A stretch of 64,000 bases of DNA from Streptomyces uncialis (lineage in GTDB: Bacteria > Actinomycetota > Actinomycetes > Streptomycetales > Streptomycetaceae): positions 124,001 to 188,000 of the forward strand of contig NZ_LFBV01000007.1 of the NCBI RefSeq assembly GCF_001905345.1. Direction: 5' to 3'. The position numbers and the translations under genes are program-made. How positions within the stretch are numbered: position 1 is the stretch's first letter; every line of letters starts with the position of its first letter. Below the pieces are notes generated by a model, which was not told where the DNA came from, did not search any database, and saw only the letters and a program-made list of their open reading frames with translations. Positions 17,587 through 25,925 of this stretch are shown here, piece by piece.

Positions 17587-18856
17587 CATATCGTTCGACG
17601 ACATATCCGCCGGTGACCGGCCGGTCCGACGCGCGCTGATACTGGTGGAGAACCTGTCGGTGCCGTTCGACCGGCGGGTGTGGCAGGAGTGCAGGACCCT
17701 GCGCGACGCGGGCTGGAAGGTGCACGTCATCTGCCCGCAGGGCACCAAGCGGGACACGGAGGCGGAGGCGGAGATCGACGGGGTGTCGATCCACCGCTAC
17801 CCGTTGCGCGCGGCCACCGGAGGACCGGCCGGCTATCTGCGGGAGTACGGATCGGCGCTGTGGCACACGGCCCGGCTGGCCCGCAAGGTCGGCCCGGTCG
17901 ACGTCGTCCACGCCTGCAACCCGCCCGACCTGCTGTTCCTTCCGGCGCTGTGGCTGAAACGGCGCGGCGCGCGATTCGTCTTCGACCAGCACGACCTGTC
18001 ACCCGAGTTGTACCTCTCCCGGTTCGGCCGCGGTGAGGATCTGCTCTACCGCGCCGTGTGCGCGCTGGAACGGATGACCTACCGGACCGCGGACGTCGTG
18101 CTCGCCACGAACGAGAGCTACCGGGACGTCGCGATACGCCGTGGCGGCAGGCGGCCGGAGGATGTCTTCGTGGTGCGCAGCGCGCCCGAGACCGACCGGT
18201 TCCAGCCGGTACCGCCCGAGCCGGAGCTCAAGCGCGGCAAGCCTCATCTGCTGTGCTACCTCGGGGTCATGGGCCCGCAGGACGGCGTCGACTACGCCTT
18301 GCGGGCCCTCGCGAAACTGCGCGACGAGCTCGGCCGGACCGACTGGCACGCCGTGTTCGTCGGCGCCGGTGACGCCTTCGACGCGATGGTCGAGCTGTCC
18401 CGGCGGCTCGGGCTCTCCGAGCAGGTGCAGTTCACCGGGCGCATACCCGACGCCGACCTGGTGCGCTATCTGTCCACCGCGGACGTGTGCCTCTCCCCCG
18501 ATCCGCGCAATCCGCTCAACGACGTGTCGACCATGAACAAGGTCCTGGAGTACATGGCGATGGGCCGGCCGATCGTCTCGTTCGACCTCCGGGAGGCGCG
18601 GGTCTCCGCCGGTGACGCCGCCCTCTACGCGCCCGCCAACGACGAGGCCGAGTTCGCGCGGCTCGTCGCGCTGCTGCTGGACGACCCGGAGCAGCGGGCC
18701 GGTATGGGCAAGACCGGCCAGGAGCGGATCGGCGGGGAGCTCGCCTGGCGGAACTCGCAGGTGTCGCTGCTCGCCGCCTACGCCGCTGCCGTCCGGGGCC
18801 GTGCCCCGGTGTCGGCGGACGGCCGGATTCGCGCCGGGAAGAGGCCGCGCCGTTGA
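17576..18856 (+). CDS. Glycosyltransferase, GT4/GT-B type
   Basis: The protein of about 426 residues has the GT-B layout: N-terminal ALILVENLSVPFDRRVWQEC, then DVVHACNPPDLLFLPALWLK and FVFDQHDLSPELY. The C-terminal nucleotide-sugar-binding half includes LCYLGVMGPQDGVDYALRAL and MNKVLEYMAMGRPIVSFDLR. The start is uncertain: TTG at 17576 overlaps the dehydrogenase stop and gives LPGDISFDD before the conserved beginning, while an ATG at 17495 would overlap by 92 bases. It adds a sugar to the lipid-linked repeat unit on the cytoplasmic face. Confidence 0.85.
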   Translation: MPGDISFDDISAGDRPVRRALILVENLSVPFDRRVWQECRTLRDAGWKVHVICPQGTKRDTEAEAEIDGVSIHRYPLRAATGGPAGYLREYGSALWHTARLARKVGPVDVVHACNPPDLLFLPALWLKRRGARFVFDQHDLSPELYLSRFGRGEDLLYRAVCALERMTYRTADVVLATNESYRDVAIRRGGRRPEDVFVVRSAPETDRFQPVPPEPELKRGKPHLLCYLGVMGPQDGVDYALRALAKLRDELGRTDWHAVFVGAGDAFDAMVELSRRLGLSEQVQFTGRIPDADLVRYLSTADVCLSPDPRNPLNDVSTMNKVLEYMAMGRPIVSFDLREARVSAGDAALYAPANDEAEFARLVALLLDDPEQRAGMGKTGQERIGGELAWRNSQVSLLAAYAAAVRGRAPVSADGRIRAGKRPRR

Positions 18857-20250
18857 GCGATGAGTCGATACGCCTGGTCACGATCGGGCGGATTCTCCGT
18901 CGGCGCCGACGGCTCCTCTCCCTGCTCGCCGTGGTGGGCGCGCTCGTCGGTTACGGCACCTCGGTACTGTTCCCGCCGCGCTACACCGCGTCGGCTTCGG
19001 TACTGCTGCCGGGGCAGTGGGAGGAACGCGAGCTGCTGACCCAGGTGAACATCGCGACCAGTTCGGCGGTGGTCGACCGGGTGGCCGCCACGCTCGGCCG
19101 GCCGGGCGTCAACGGCGGAGACCTGCGCGACCGGGTCAGCGCCAAGGCCGCCGACGGGAACATCATCACGATCTCAGGAACGGCCGAGACCCCGGAGCGC
19201 GCGCAGCGGCTCTCCGACCGGACGGCCCAGCAACTCGTCACCTTCGCCGCGCGGATCGCGGGCGACAGCAGCGACCCCGAAGCGGCCACGGGGCCCGAGG
19301 CCCTGCGGCAGAAGGTGGTGCAGACCGACCGCCGTATCACCGAACTGGCCAACGCGACCGACGCGGGGCAGAGCGTGGAGAGCGTGCAGGCCCGTACCGC
19401 GCTCGAAAAGCTGCGCACCGCGCTGGAGGAGGCCATGAAGAAGCTCGACCAGGCCGACCCGGCGACCAGCAAGGCCGGCATGGTCGTCATGGGGCCCGCG
19501 GCCCGGCCGACCGGCCAGGCGCCCCCGACGAGGACACAGCTCGTCGTCGCCGGGGCGCTGGTGTTCCTCCTGCTCGCGGTGATCGGCCATCTCGCCGCCG
19601 CACGGATGAACCGCCGACCGCGCACCGAACCGGAGATCGCCGCGGCCCTGGGCTCGGCGCTGCTGGGCAGGGTCGACGTGCCCGGCGAACGGCCCGCGCA
19701 CCGGCCCGAGGCCGGTGGCCGGATGAACCGCGTCCGCCGGTTGCTGGGCGTCGACACCCCGTGGGACGTACCGACCCCGCAGCTGTCCGGCGACGAGGCA
19801 GGAAGGCAGATCCGCTACCAGCGGGTGTGCGCCCGCCTCCGGGACCGGCTGCCGGCCCCCCGGCGGCTGCTGGTCGTCGTACCCGAGGGCGACGGGACCG
19901 CCCTCCGGGCCGCCGGGCAGCTGGTCGCCCTCGCCGGGAACGATCCTGCGCCCAGCTCCTCCAGCAGGGGAAACCCCGCGCTGCGGGTGGTCGAGGTCCC
20001 GGTGTCCCGGCCGATGGTGCCGGACAGCGGCGCCGAGTCCGGTGCGCTGGTCGTGCTCAGCGCGGGCAGCTGGACCGCGGGGGAGCTCGCCGGTCTCGCC
20101 GGGGCGTGCGCGGACGGCGGGCACGAGGTCGTCGGCATCGTCGTCGCCGACACGGTCCGGGCCCGTCCGACGCCGTCCGACGGGGATCCTCCGGACCACG
20201 CCCCCGCGGCGCTCGCGGCGCACGGCAACGCGACGGGGGAGTCGGTGTGA
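18853..20250 (+). CDS. Wzz-like polysaccharide copolymerase with degenerate kinase-like tail (first copy)
   Basis: The 465-residue protein has two transmembrane segments (LLSLLAVVGALVGYGTSVLF near residues 21-40 and LVVAGALVFLLLAVIGHLAA near 231-250) around an extracellular helical region with coiled-coil character (ALEKLRTALEEAMKKLDQAD). This is the Wzz/chain-length-determinant layout. The cytoplasmic C-terminal part (RRLLVVVPEGDGTALRAAGQ, then ALVVLSAGSWTAGELAGLAG) resembles a BY-kinase/MinD fold with no Walker A lysine, so kinase activity is unlikely. The TTG start overlaps the previous stop (TTGA). It probably controls chain length or export together with the next gene. Confidence 0.78.
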   Translation: MSDESIRLVTIGRILRRRRRLLSLLAVVGALVGYGTSVLFPPRYTASASVLLPGQWEERELLTQVNIATSSAVVDRVAATLGRPGVNGGDLRDRVSAKAADGNIITISGTAETPERAQRLSDRTAQQLVTFAARIAGDSSDPEAATGPEALRQKVVQTDRRITELANATDAGQSVESVQARTALEKLRTALEEAMKKLDQADPATSKAGMVVMGPAARPTGQAPPTRTQLVVAGALVFLLLAVIGHLAAARMNRRPRTEPEIAAALGSALLGRVDVPGERPAHRPEAGGRMNRVRRLLGVDTPWDVPTPQLSGDEAGRQIRYQRVCARLRDRLPAPRRLLVVVPEGDGTALRAAGQLVALAGNDPAPSSSSRGNPALRVVEVPVSRPMVPDSGAESGALVVLSAGSWTAGELAGLAGACADGGHEVVGIVVADTVRARPTPSDGDPPDHAPAALAAHGNATGESV

Positions 20251-21770
20251 CGACGAGCACGACCACGGAGCCGTCGGCGGCGGCTCCGCTGCTGGACCTG
20301 CACGCGCTCGTGGTGGCGGTACGCAGACGCCGCCGCCTCTGGTCCTCCCTGGCGCTCCTGGGGCTGCTGGCAGGCGGGGCGGTGGCGGTCCTGCTGCCGC
20401 CGGCCCCGACCGCCGTGACCAAGGTGCTGGTCGCCCACAAGGAGGACCAGCCGAACGACACCGGAACACTGATCCGTACCGATGTCGCGCTGCTCGGGAC
20501 CACACGGATCGCCGAAAAGGCCCTCAAAGCCCTCAAGTCCCCGGAGAGACCGGAGGACTTCATCCAGGAGTACCGGGGCACCGGCCTGACCAACAACCTG
20601 TTGCAGATCGATGTGACCGGTGACAGCGACGCGCAGGCGGTGGCCCGGGCCAAGGCGCTCGCCGACGCGTTCATCGCGGACCATGTCAGCCGGATGCGGG
20701 AAGCCGCCAAGGCCGACGCCGAAGCACTGCTCGACCAGCGTGACCGGATGCGGGACGAGCTCGCCCAGGTCAACAAGGCGATCGGGGACCGGTCACCGGA
20801 GAGCGACCCGGAAGCGTCGGCGAGCATCGAGTCCCTCTTCGCGCGCCGGGCCGAACTCAACTCACGGATCGCCGACTTCGACCAGCGCGCCGCGCAGGCA
20901 CGCACCGGCACACCCCGGCTCACCGCCGGCACGCTGATCGTGGACGGTCCGCGCGCGGTGCCGCACTCCCTGCCCAGGGCCGCGGTCACCAACGCCGCGA
21001 TCGGGCTCGTCCTCGGGCTCGTCCTCGGACTCGCGCTGGCCGCCGTCGGCACGGTGGTGGCGGACCGCCCCGTGCTGCGCCGGGACATCGCGGCGAACCT
21101 CGGCGCCTCGGTCGTCGCGGAGCTGCGCCGCCTGCCCCGCCGACCCCTCGTGCCGTGGCAGCGCCGACGGACCCGGGCGGCACACGAACGGCTCACCACG
21201 ACCCTGGCCCGCACCGTGCGCGGCTCCGCGGAACCGGTGTCGCTGCTGGAACTGGGCTGTGCGCACAGCACGAGCGTGATCGCCTTGAACGTCGCCAGAG
21301 CGCTGACGGCCGAGGGGCCGGTGGTCGTCGTCGACGGGCTGCCCGGCACCGGGCTCGCGGGGAGCCGCAAGCCGGACGACCCGGCCGTGGTCAGCGGCGA
21401 GGGCGCGGCGGACGTCCCGCATCAGACCCGCAGGATCGGCGTCGGCTCGGTCGCGCCCGGCACGGCGTGGACCGACCTCCAGCACCTCGGCGGCCGGACC
21501 GTGCTCGTCGTACGCGCCGGGCACGGCAGCGCCGCGTGGCTGCACACCGTGGCGCGACAGCTCGCGGACCAGCGGATCGCGGTGCTCGGTGTGGTGCTGA
21601 TCGACCCCGATCCACGGGACCGGACCGACGGCACGCTGTGGGACGGGCTGGACACCGCGCTGCGCGGCCCTTACGAGCGGCCCGCCCGGCACAACGGCAC
21701 GGGCCTGCCGCACAGGACGGTGCGGTCGGCGGCCGCACTCGTCCCGGACAACGACCAGGAGGCGCGCTAG
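20247..21770 (+). CDS. Wzz-like polysaccharide copolymerase with degenerate kinase-like tail (second copy)
   Basis: The 507-residue product repeats the layout of its neighbour. An N-terminal helix (LWSSLALLGLLAGGAVAVLL) leads to an extracellular helical region (RMREAAKADAEALLDQRDRM). A second helix follows (AAIGLVLGLVLGLALAAVGT), then a cytoplasmic Rossmann-like part. That part reads SLLELGCAHSTSVIALNVAR where an active BY-kinase would have a GKS/T loop, so ATP binding looks lost; VVVVDGLPGTGLAG is the relic of the second Walker strand. GTG at 20247 overlaps the previous stop (GTGTGA). Two such proteins in tandem suggest a hetero-oligomeric copolymerase. Confidence 0.78.
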   Translation: MTTSTTTEPSAAAPLLDLHALVVAVRRRRRLWSSLALLGLLAGGAVAVLLPPAPTAVTKVLVAHKEDQPNDTGTLIRTDVALLGTTRIAEKALKALKSPERPEDFIQEYRGTGLTNNLLQIDVTGDSDAQAVARAKALADAFIADHVSRMREAAKADAEALLDQRDRMRDELAQVNKAIGDRSPESDPEASASIESLFARRAELNSRIADFDQRAAQARTGTPRLTAGTLIVDGPRAVPHSLPRAAVTNAAIGLVLGLVLGLALAAVGTVVADRPVLRRDIAANLGASVVAELRRLPRRPLVPWQRRRTRAAHERLTTTLARTVRGSAEPVSLLELGCAHSTSVIALNVARALTAEGPVVVVDGLPGTGLAGSRKPDDPAVVSGEGAADVPHQTRRIGVGSVAPGTAWTDLQHLGGRTVLVVRAGHGSAAWLHTVARQLADQRIAVLGVVLIDPDPRDRTDGTLWDGLDTALRGPYERPARHNGTGLPHRTVRSAAALVPDNDQEAR

Positions 21771-21773
21771 CAC

Positions 21774-23702
21774 ATGTGTGGCATCGCAGGCACTTACCGA
21801 TGGCCGGACGGGAAGGTCGTGACCGACCGGCTCACCGATGTCCTCGCCCACCGCGGTCCGGACGGGGCGGGCCGCTACAGCCACTCCCTCGGCGACGGCG
21901 AAGTACACCTCGGGCACCGTCGGCTGGCCATCATCGACCTGTCCGGGACCGGCGCCCAGCCGATGGTCTCGGACGGCCTCGCCCTCACGTACAACGGCGA
22001 GCTGTACAACGCGCCCGAACTGCGCACCGAACTGGCGTCCGCCGGGGTGCGCTTCCGCGGGACCTCCGACACCGAGGTGCTGCTGGAGGCCTGGCGGCGC
22101 TGGGGCACGGACTGCCTGCCCCGGCTGCGCGGCATGTTCGCGTTCGCGGTCTTCGACGAACGGACCGGCGAACTGGTGCTCGCCCGCGACCAGCTCGGCA
22201 TCAAGCCGCTGTTCCTGCTGCGGCGCGGTACGGGCCTGATGTTCGCCTCCGAGCTCAAGGCGCTCGCCGCCGTGACCGACGGGTCCCTGGAGGTGGACCA
22301 CGCGGCGCTGGTGGCCTCACTCCTCTACTACTGGGTGCCCGACTCGCGCTGCGCGTTCCGCGAGGCGGAGAAGCTGCCGCCGGGGAGCTGGCTGCGCTGC
22401 CGGGCCGACGGCCGGGTCGAGCGCGGCACGTACTGGAACCTCCGGGACATCGCCCACGAAGGGCGGGAGCTGGCCCGCGCCGGTGAGCAGCCGGACCTGG
22501 GCGCCGTCGTCGAGGAGTCGACCCGGCGGCACATGCTCTCCGACGTACCCGTGGCCACCTTCCTCTCCGGCGGCCTCGACTCCAGCTATCTGACCGCGCT
22601 GGCGGCCCGCCACCAACCCGGGATCTCCGCCTACACGATCGGCTTCCGGGCCGAGGACACCAAGTTCGAGGCGATGCCGGACGATCTGCGCTACGCCCGG
22701 CAGGTGGCCGAGCGGTACGGCGTCGACCTGCACGAGATCGAGATCGCCCCGCAGGTGACCGATCTGCTGCCGCGGATGACCCACCATCTGGACGAGCCGA
22801 TCGGCGACCCCGCGGCGATCAACACCTATCTGATCTGCTCGGCCGCCCGGGAGGCCGGGGTCAAGGTGATGCTCTCCGGGATGGGCGCCGACGAACTGTT
22901 CGCCGGATACCGCAAGCACCTGGCCAACGTCCTCGCGCTGCGCTACCAGCGCGTCCCGCGCCCCCTGCGGCGCGGACTGTCCCGGACCGTGGACCGGCTG
23001 CCGGTCGCCACATCCCGCCGGGGCTACCGGTCGGTGCGCTTCGCGAAGCGGTTCCTCTCCTTCGCGGATCTGCCGGAGGAGACCGCGTTCCGGCGCAGCT
23101 ACACCATGTACGACCGGGGCGAGCTGCTCGCGCTGATCGATCCGGACCTGGCCGGGACCGTCGACGACGTGCTCACCGAGCACGCGGACACCTACCAGGA
23201 CAACGACCTCGACGACTTCGTGAACCGTATGTGCCTCACCGACGCCCGGATGTTCCTGCCGGGCCTGAACCTCGCCTACACGGACCGCTCCAGCATGGCC
23301 GCGTCCACCGAGGTACGGGTGCCGTACGTGGACGTCGAGGTGGTCAAGGCGGCGTTCGCGGTGCCCGGCGACCGCAAGATCGTCGGACGTCAGGGCAAGG
23401 TCGTCCTCAAGGAGGCGGCCACCTCGATCCTGCCCCGGGAGATCGCGTACCGGCCCAAGGGCCTGTTCAGCGCACCGCTGCGGGCCTGGATGAGCCGGGA
23501 CCTGGCACCGCTGGTGCGCGAAGTGGTGAACGACGGGGTGCTCGTCAACTCCGGGTTCCTGCGCCGCGACGCGCTGGCACGGCTCGTCGCCGAGGACGCC
23601 TCCGGACAGCGCGACTTCTCCAAGCATCTGTGGCATGTGCTGACCCTTGAGTACTGGTACCGCGGCGCGACCTCCGGCTCCGGCCGGAGCCAGTCGGTCT
23701 GA
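21774..23702 (+). CDS. Asparagine-synthase-type glutamine amidotransferase
   Basis: The 642-residue protein starts MCGIAGTYRWPDG, so Cys2 is the class II glutaminase nucleophile. The N-terminal domain continues with HRGPDGAGRY, LGHRRLAIIDLSG and YNGELYN. The synthetase domain carries the pyrophosphate loop TFLSGGLDSSYLTALAAR and SGMGADELFAGYRKH. In polysaccharide loci, AsnB/WbpS-like enzymes amidate sugar carboxylates or attached groups rather than make asparagine. With a nucleotide-sugar dehydrogenase in the same operon, amidation of a uronic acid is the likely role (inference). The gene starts 3 bases after the previous stop. Confidence 0.88.
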   Translation: MCGIAGTYRWPDGKVVTDRLTDVLAHRGPDGAGRYSHSLGDGEVHLGHRRLAIIDLSGTGAQPMVSDGLALTYNGELYNAPELRTELASAGVRFRGTSDTEVLLEAWRRWGTDCLPRLRGMFAFAVFDERTGELVLARDQLGIKPLFLLRRGTGLMFASELKALAAVTDGSLEVDHAALVASLLYYWVPDSRCAFREAEKLPPGSWLRCRADGRVERGTYWNLRDIAHEGRELARAGEQPDLGAVVEESTRRHMLSDVPVATFLSGGLDSSYLTALAARHQPGISAYTIGFRAEDTKFEAMPDDLRYARQVAERYGVDLHEIEIAPQVTDLLPRMTHHLDEPIGDPAAINTYLICSAAREAGVKVMLSGMGADELFAGYRKHLANVLALRYQRVPRPLRRGLSRTVDRLPVATSRRGYRSVRFAKRFLSFADLPEETAFRRSYTMYDRGELLALIDPDLAGTVDDVLTEHADTYQDNDLDDFVNRMCLTDARMFLPGLNLAYTDRSSMAASTEVRVPYVDVEVVKAAFAVPGDRKIVGRQGKVVLKEAATSILPREIAYRPKGLFSAPLRAWMSRDLAPLVREVVNDGVLVNSGFLRRDALARLVAEDASGQRDFSKHLWHVLTLEYWYRGATSGSGRSQSV

Positions 23703-23735
23703 CGCCTTGACGACGTAGGAACAAGAGGAGCTCCG

Positions 23736-25925
23736 GTGAAACAGGTTGTGCAGAACTACAAGAGCGGCGAGCTGGCGCTGCTCGACGTACCGGTGCCGGG
23801 GTGCAAGCCGGGCGGTGTGCTGGTCCGCAGCGCCTACTCGCTGATCTCCACCGGTACCGAGCTGATGAAGGTGTCCGAGGCCGGCATGTCGATGCTGGGC
23901 AAGGCCCGCTCCCGGCCGGACCAGGTGGCCAAGGTCATGCAGAGCGTGGCCACCAACGGGGTACCCGCGACCTACCGCAAGGTGATGGGCAAGCTGGACT
24001 CCTGGACGCCGCTCGGCTACTCGCTGTGCGGGGTGGTCGAGCAGGTCGGCAGCGGGATCGACGATGTGAAGGTCGGCGACGTCGTCGCCTGCGCCGGCAA
24101 CGAGCACGCGCTGCACGCCGAGCTGAACTGGGTGCCGAAGAACCTGTACACCCCGGTGCCCGACGGCCTCGCGCCGCGGCACGCCGCCTTCGGCACCGTC
24201 GGGTCGATCGCCTTGCAGGGCGTCCGCCGCGGCGAGTCCCAGCTCGGTGATGTGGCGCTGGTCATCGGCCTCGGGCTGATCGGACAGCTGGTGGTGCAGT
24301 TGCTCGCCGCCTCAGGGGTCCGTGTCGTCGGGGTCGACCCCGACCCGGCGCGCTGCGAACTCGCCGCGCGCCTGGGCGCCGCGGCCTGCGGCGATCCCGC
24401 GTCCGCCGCCGTCGAGGCCGCCGTCGCCGAGCTCACCGGCGGTCACGGCGTGGACCAGGTGTACCTGGCGGCCGGCGGCGACAGCAACCAGCCCGTCGAG
24501 CTGGCCGTCCGGCTGAGCCGGGACCGCGGCCGGGTCATCGACATCGGCAAGTGCCGCCTCGACCTGCCGTGGAACGCGTACTACATGAAGGAGCTCGACG
24601 TCCGGTTCTCCCGCTCGTACGGTCCCGGGCGCTACGACCCGGAGTACGAACTGGAGGGGCGGGACTACCCCATCGGCTATGTGCGCTGGACCGAGCGCCG
24701 CAACCTGGCGTGCTTCCTCGACCTCCACGCCCGCGGCCGTATCGACGTGGAACCGTTGATCTCGCACCTCGCCGACTTCGACGACGCCGTCGAGACGTAC
24801 CAGCGGCTGAAGGACGGCGACCTGAAGGCCGTGGCCGTGCTGTTCCGCTACCCCGGCCACACCGAGCACACGGCCGAGGCACAGGCCCCGGAGGTCGCCG
24901 TGCCCGAGGTGCGGCGCGGCGGCGCGGTGTCCACCCGGAACCGGTCCGCCACGGCGCCGGTGCGGCTGGCGTTCGTCGGCGCGGGGAACTACGCGACGTC
25001 GATGCTGCTGCCGCATCTGGCCCGGCGCGACGGTGTCGAGTTGTCCACGGTCGTCACCACCACGGCGCTGTCCGGGGTCAACGCGCAGCGGAAGTTCGGC
25101 TTCACCGCGGCGAGCACCGATCTCGACGCCGCGCTCGGGGACCCGTCCGTCGACGCGGTGTTCGTGGTCACCCGGCACAGCTCGCACGCCGAACTGACCC
25201 GCAAGGCACTCCTCGCGGGCAAGGCGGTCTTCGTGGAGAAGCCGCTGGCGCTCGACCAGGGCGAGCTGGCCGGTGTGCTCGCGGCGGTGGAGGAGTCCGG
25301 CAACGACCGGCTCCAGGTGGGCTTCAACCGCCGGTTCGCGCCGCTGCTCCAGGAGGCCAGGAAGCGGTTCGGCGCCCGCAGCGGTCCGGCGAGCCTGCGC
25401 TATCTGATCAACGCGGGACGGCTGGACAACGGCAGCTGGTACCTCCAGCAGAACACCGAGGGCTCGCGGTTCGCCGGTGAGGGCGGGCACTTCATCGACA
25501 CGGCGAGCTGGCTGCTCGGTGCCGACCCGGTCTCGGTGTACGCGGTCGCCACGTCCGGCAACGAGGACCTCCAGGTCGTGCTGCGCTACCCGGACGGGTC
25601 CACCGCCACCCTCAGCTATGTCACCACCGGTTCGTCCGACTTCCCCAAGGAGACGCTGGACCTGATCGCGGACGGCAAGGTGCTGCGGCTCGACGACTTC
25701 GTCCGTGCCTCCGTGCACGGCCGCAAGCGGTGGAACAGCCCGCGGCTGGCCAAGGCCCGTGACAAGGGGCAGCGCGCCGAACTGGACGCGTTCCTCACGG
25801 CCGTGCGGACCGGCGGACCGATGCCGGTGCCGGTGGAGTCGCTGGTCGCCACCACGGCGGCCACCTTCGCCGTGCGGGCCGCACTGGCCGGCGGCGCGCC
25901 GGTGACGCTGGCGGCGGCGCGATGA
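23736..25925 (+). CDS. Two-domain oxidoreductase: zinc-type dehydrogenase fused to Gfo/Idh/MocA domain
   Basis: The 729-residue protein has an N-terminal medium-chain dehydrogenase-like half (VPGCKPGGVLVRSAYSLIST; Rossmann ALVIGLGLIGQLVVQLLAAS near residues 170-190) and a C-terminal Gfo/Idh/MocA half (RLAFVGAGNYATSMLLPHLA near residue 410; the conserved VFVEKPLALDQGEL). Fused proteins of this type occur in O-antigen and capsule clusters beside heparinase-like lyases. They are assumed to oxidise or epimerise sugars, but the reaction is not established. The stop overlaps the next ATG (ATGA). Confidence 0.85.
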   Translation: MKQVVQNYKSGELALLDVPVPGCKPGGVLVRSAYSLISTGTELMKVSEAGMSMLGKARSRPDQVAKVMQSVATNGVPATYRKVMGKLDSWTPLGYSLCGVVEQVGSGIDDVKVGDVVACAGNEHALHAELNWVPKNLYTPVPDGLAPRHAAFGTVGSIALQGVRRGESQLGDVALVIGLGLIGQLVVQLLAASGVRVVGVDPDPARCELAARLGAAACGDPASAAVEAAVAELTGGHGVDQVYLAAGGDSNQPVELAVRLSRDRGRVIDIGKCRLDLPWNAYYMKELDVRFSRSYGPGRYDPEYELEGRDYPIGYVRWTERRNLACFLDLHARGRIDVEPLISHLADFDDAVETYQRLKDGDLKAVAVLFRYPGHTEHTAEAQAPEVAVPEVRRGGAVSTRNRSATAPVRLAFVGAGNYATSMLLPHLARRDGVELSTVVTTTALSGVNAQRKFGFTAASTDLDAALGDPSVDAVFVVTRHSSHAELTRKALLAGKAVFVEKPLALDQGELAGVLAAVEESGNDRLQVGFNRRFAPLLQEARKRFGARSGPASLRYLINAGRLDNGSWYLQQNTEGSRFAGEGGHFIDTASWLLGADPVSVYAVATSGNEDLQVVLRYPDGSTATLSYVTTGSSDFPKETLDLIADGKVLRLDDFVRASVHGRKRWNSPRLAKARDKGQRAELDAFLTAVRTGGPMPVPVESLVATTAATFAVRAALAGGAPVTLAAAR

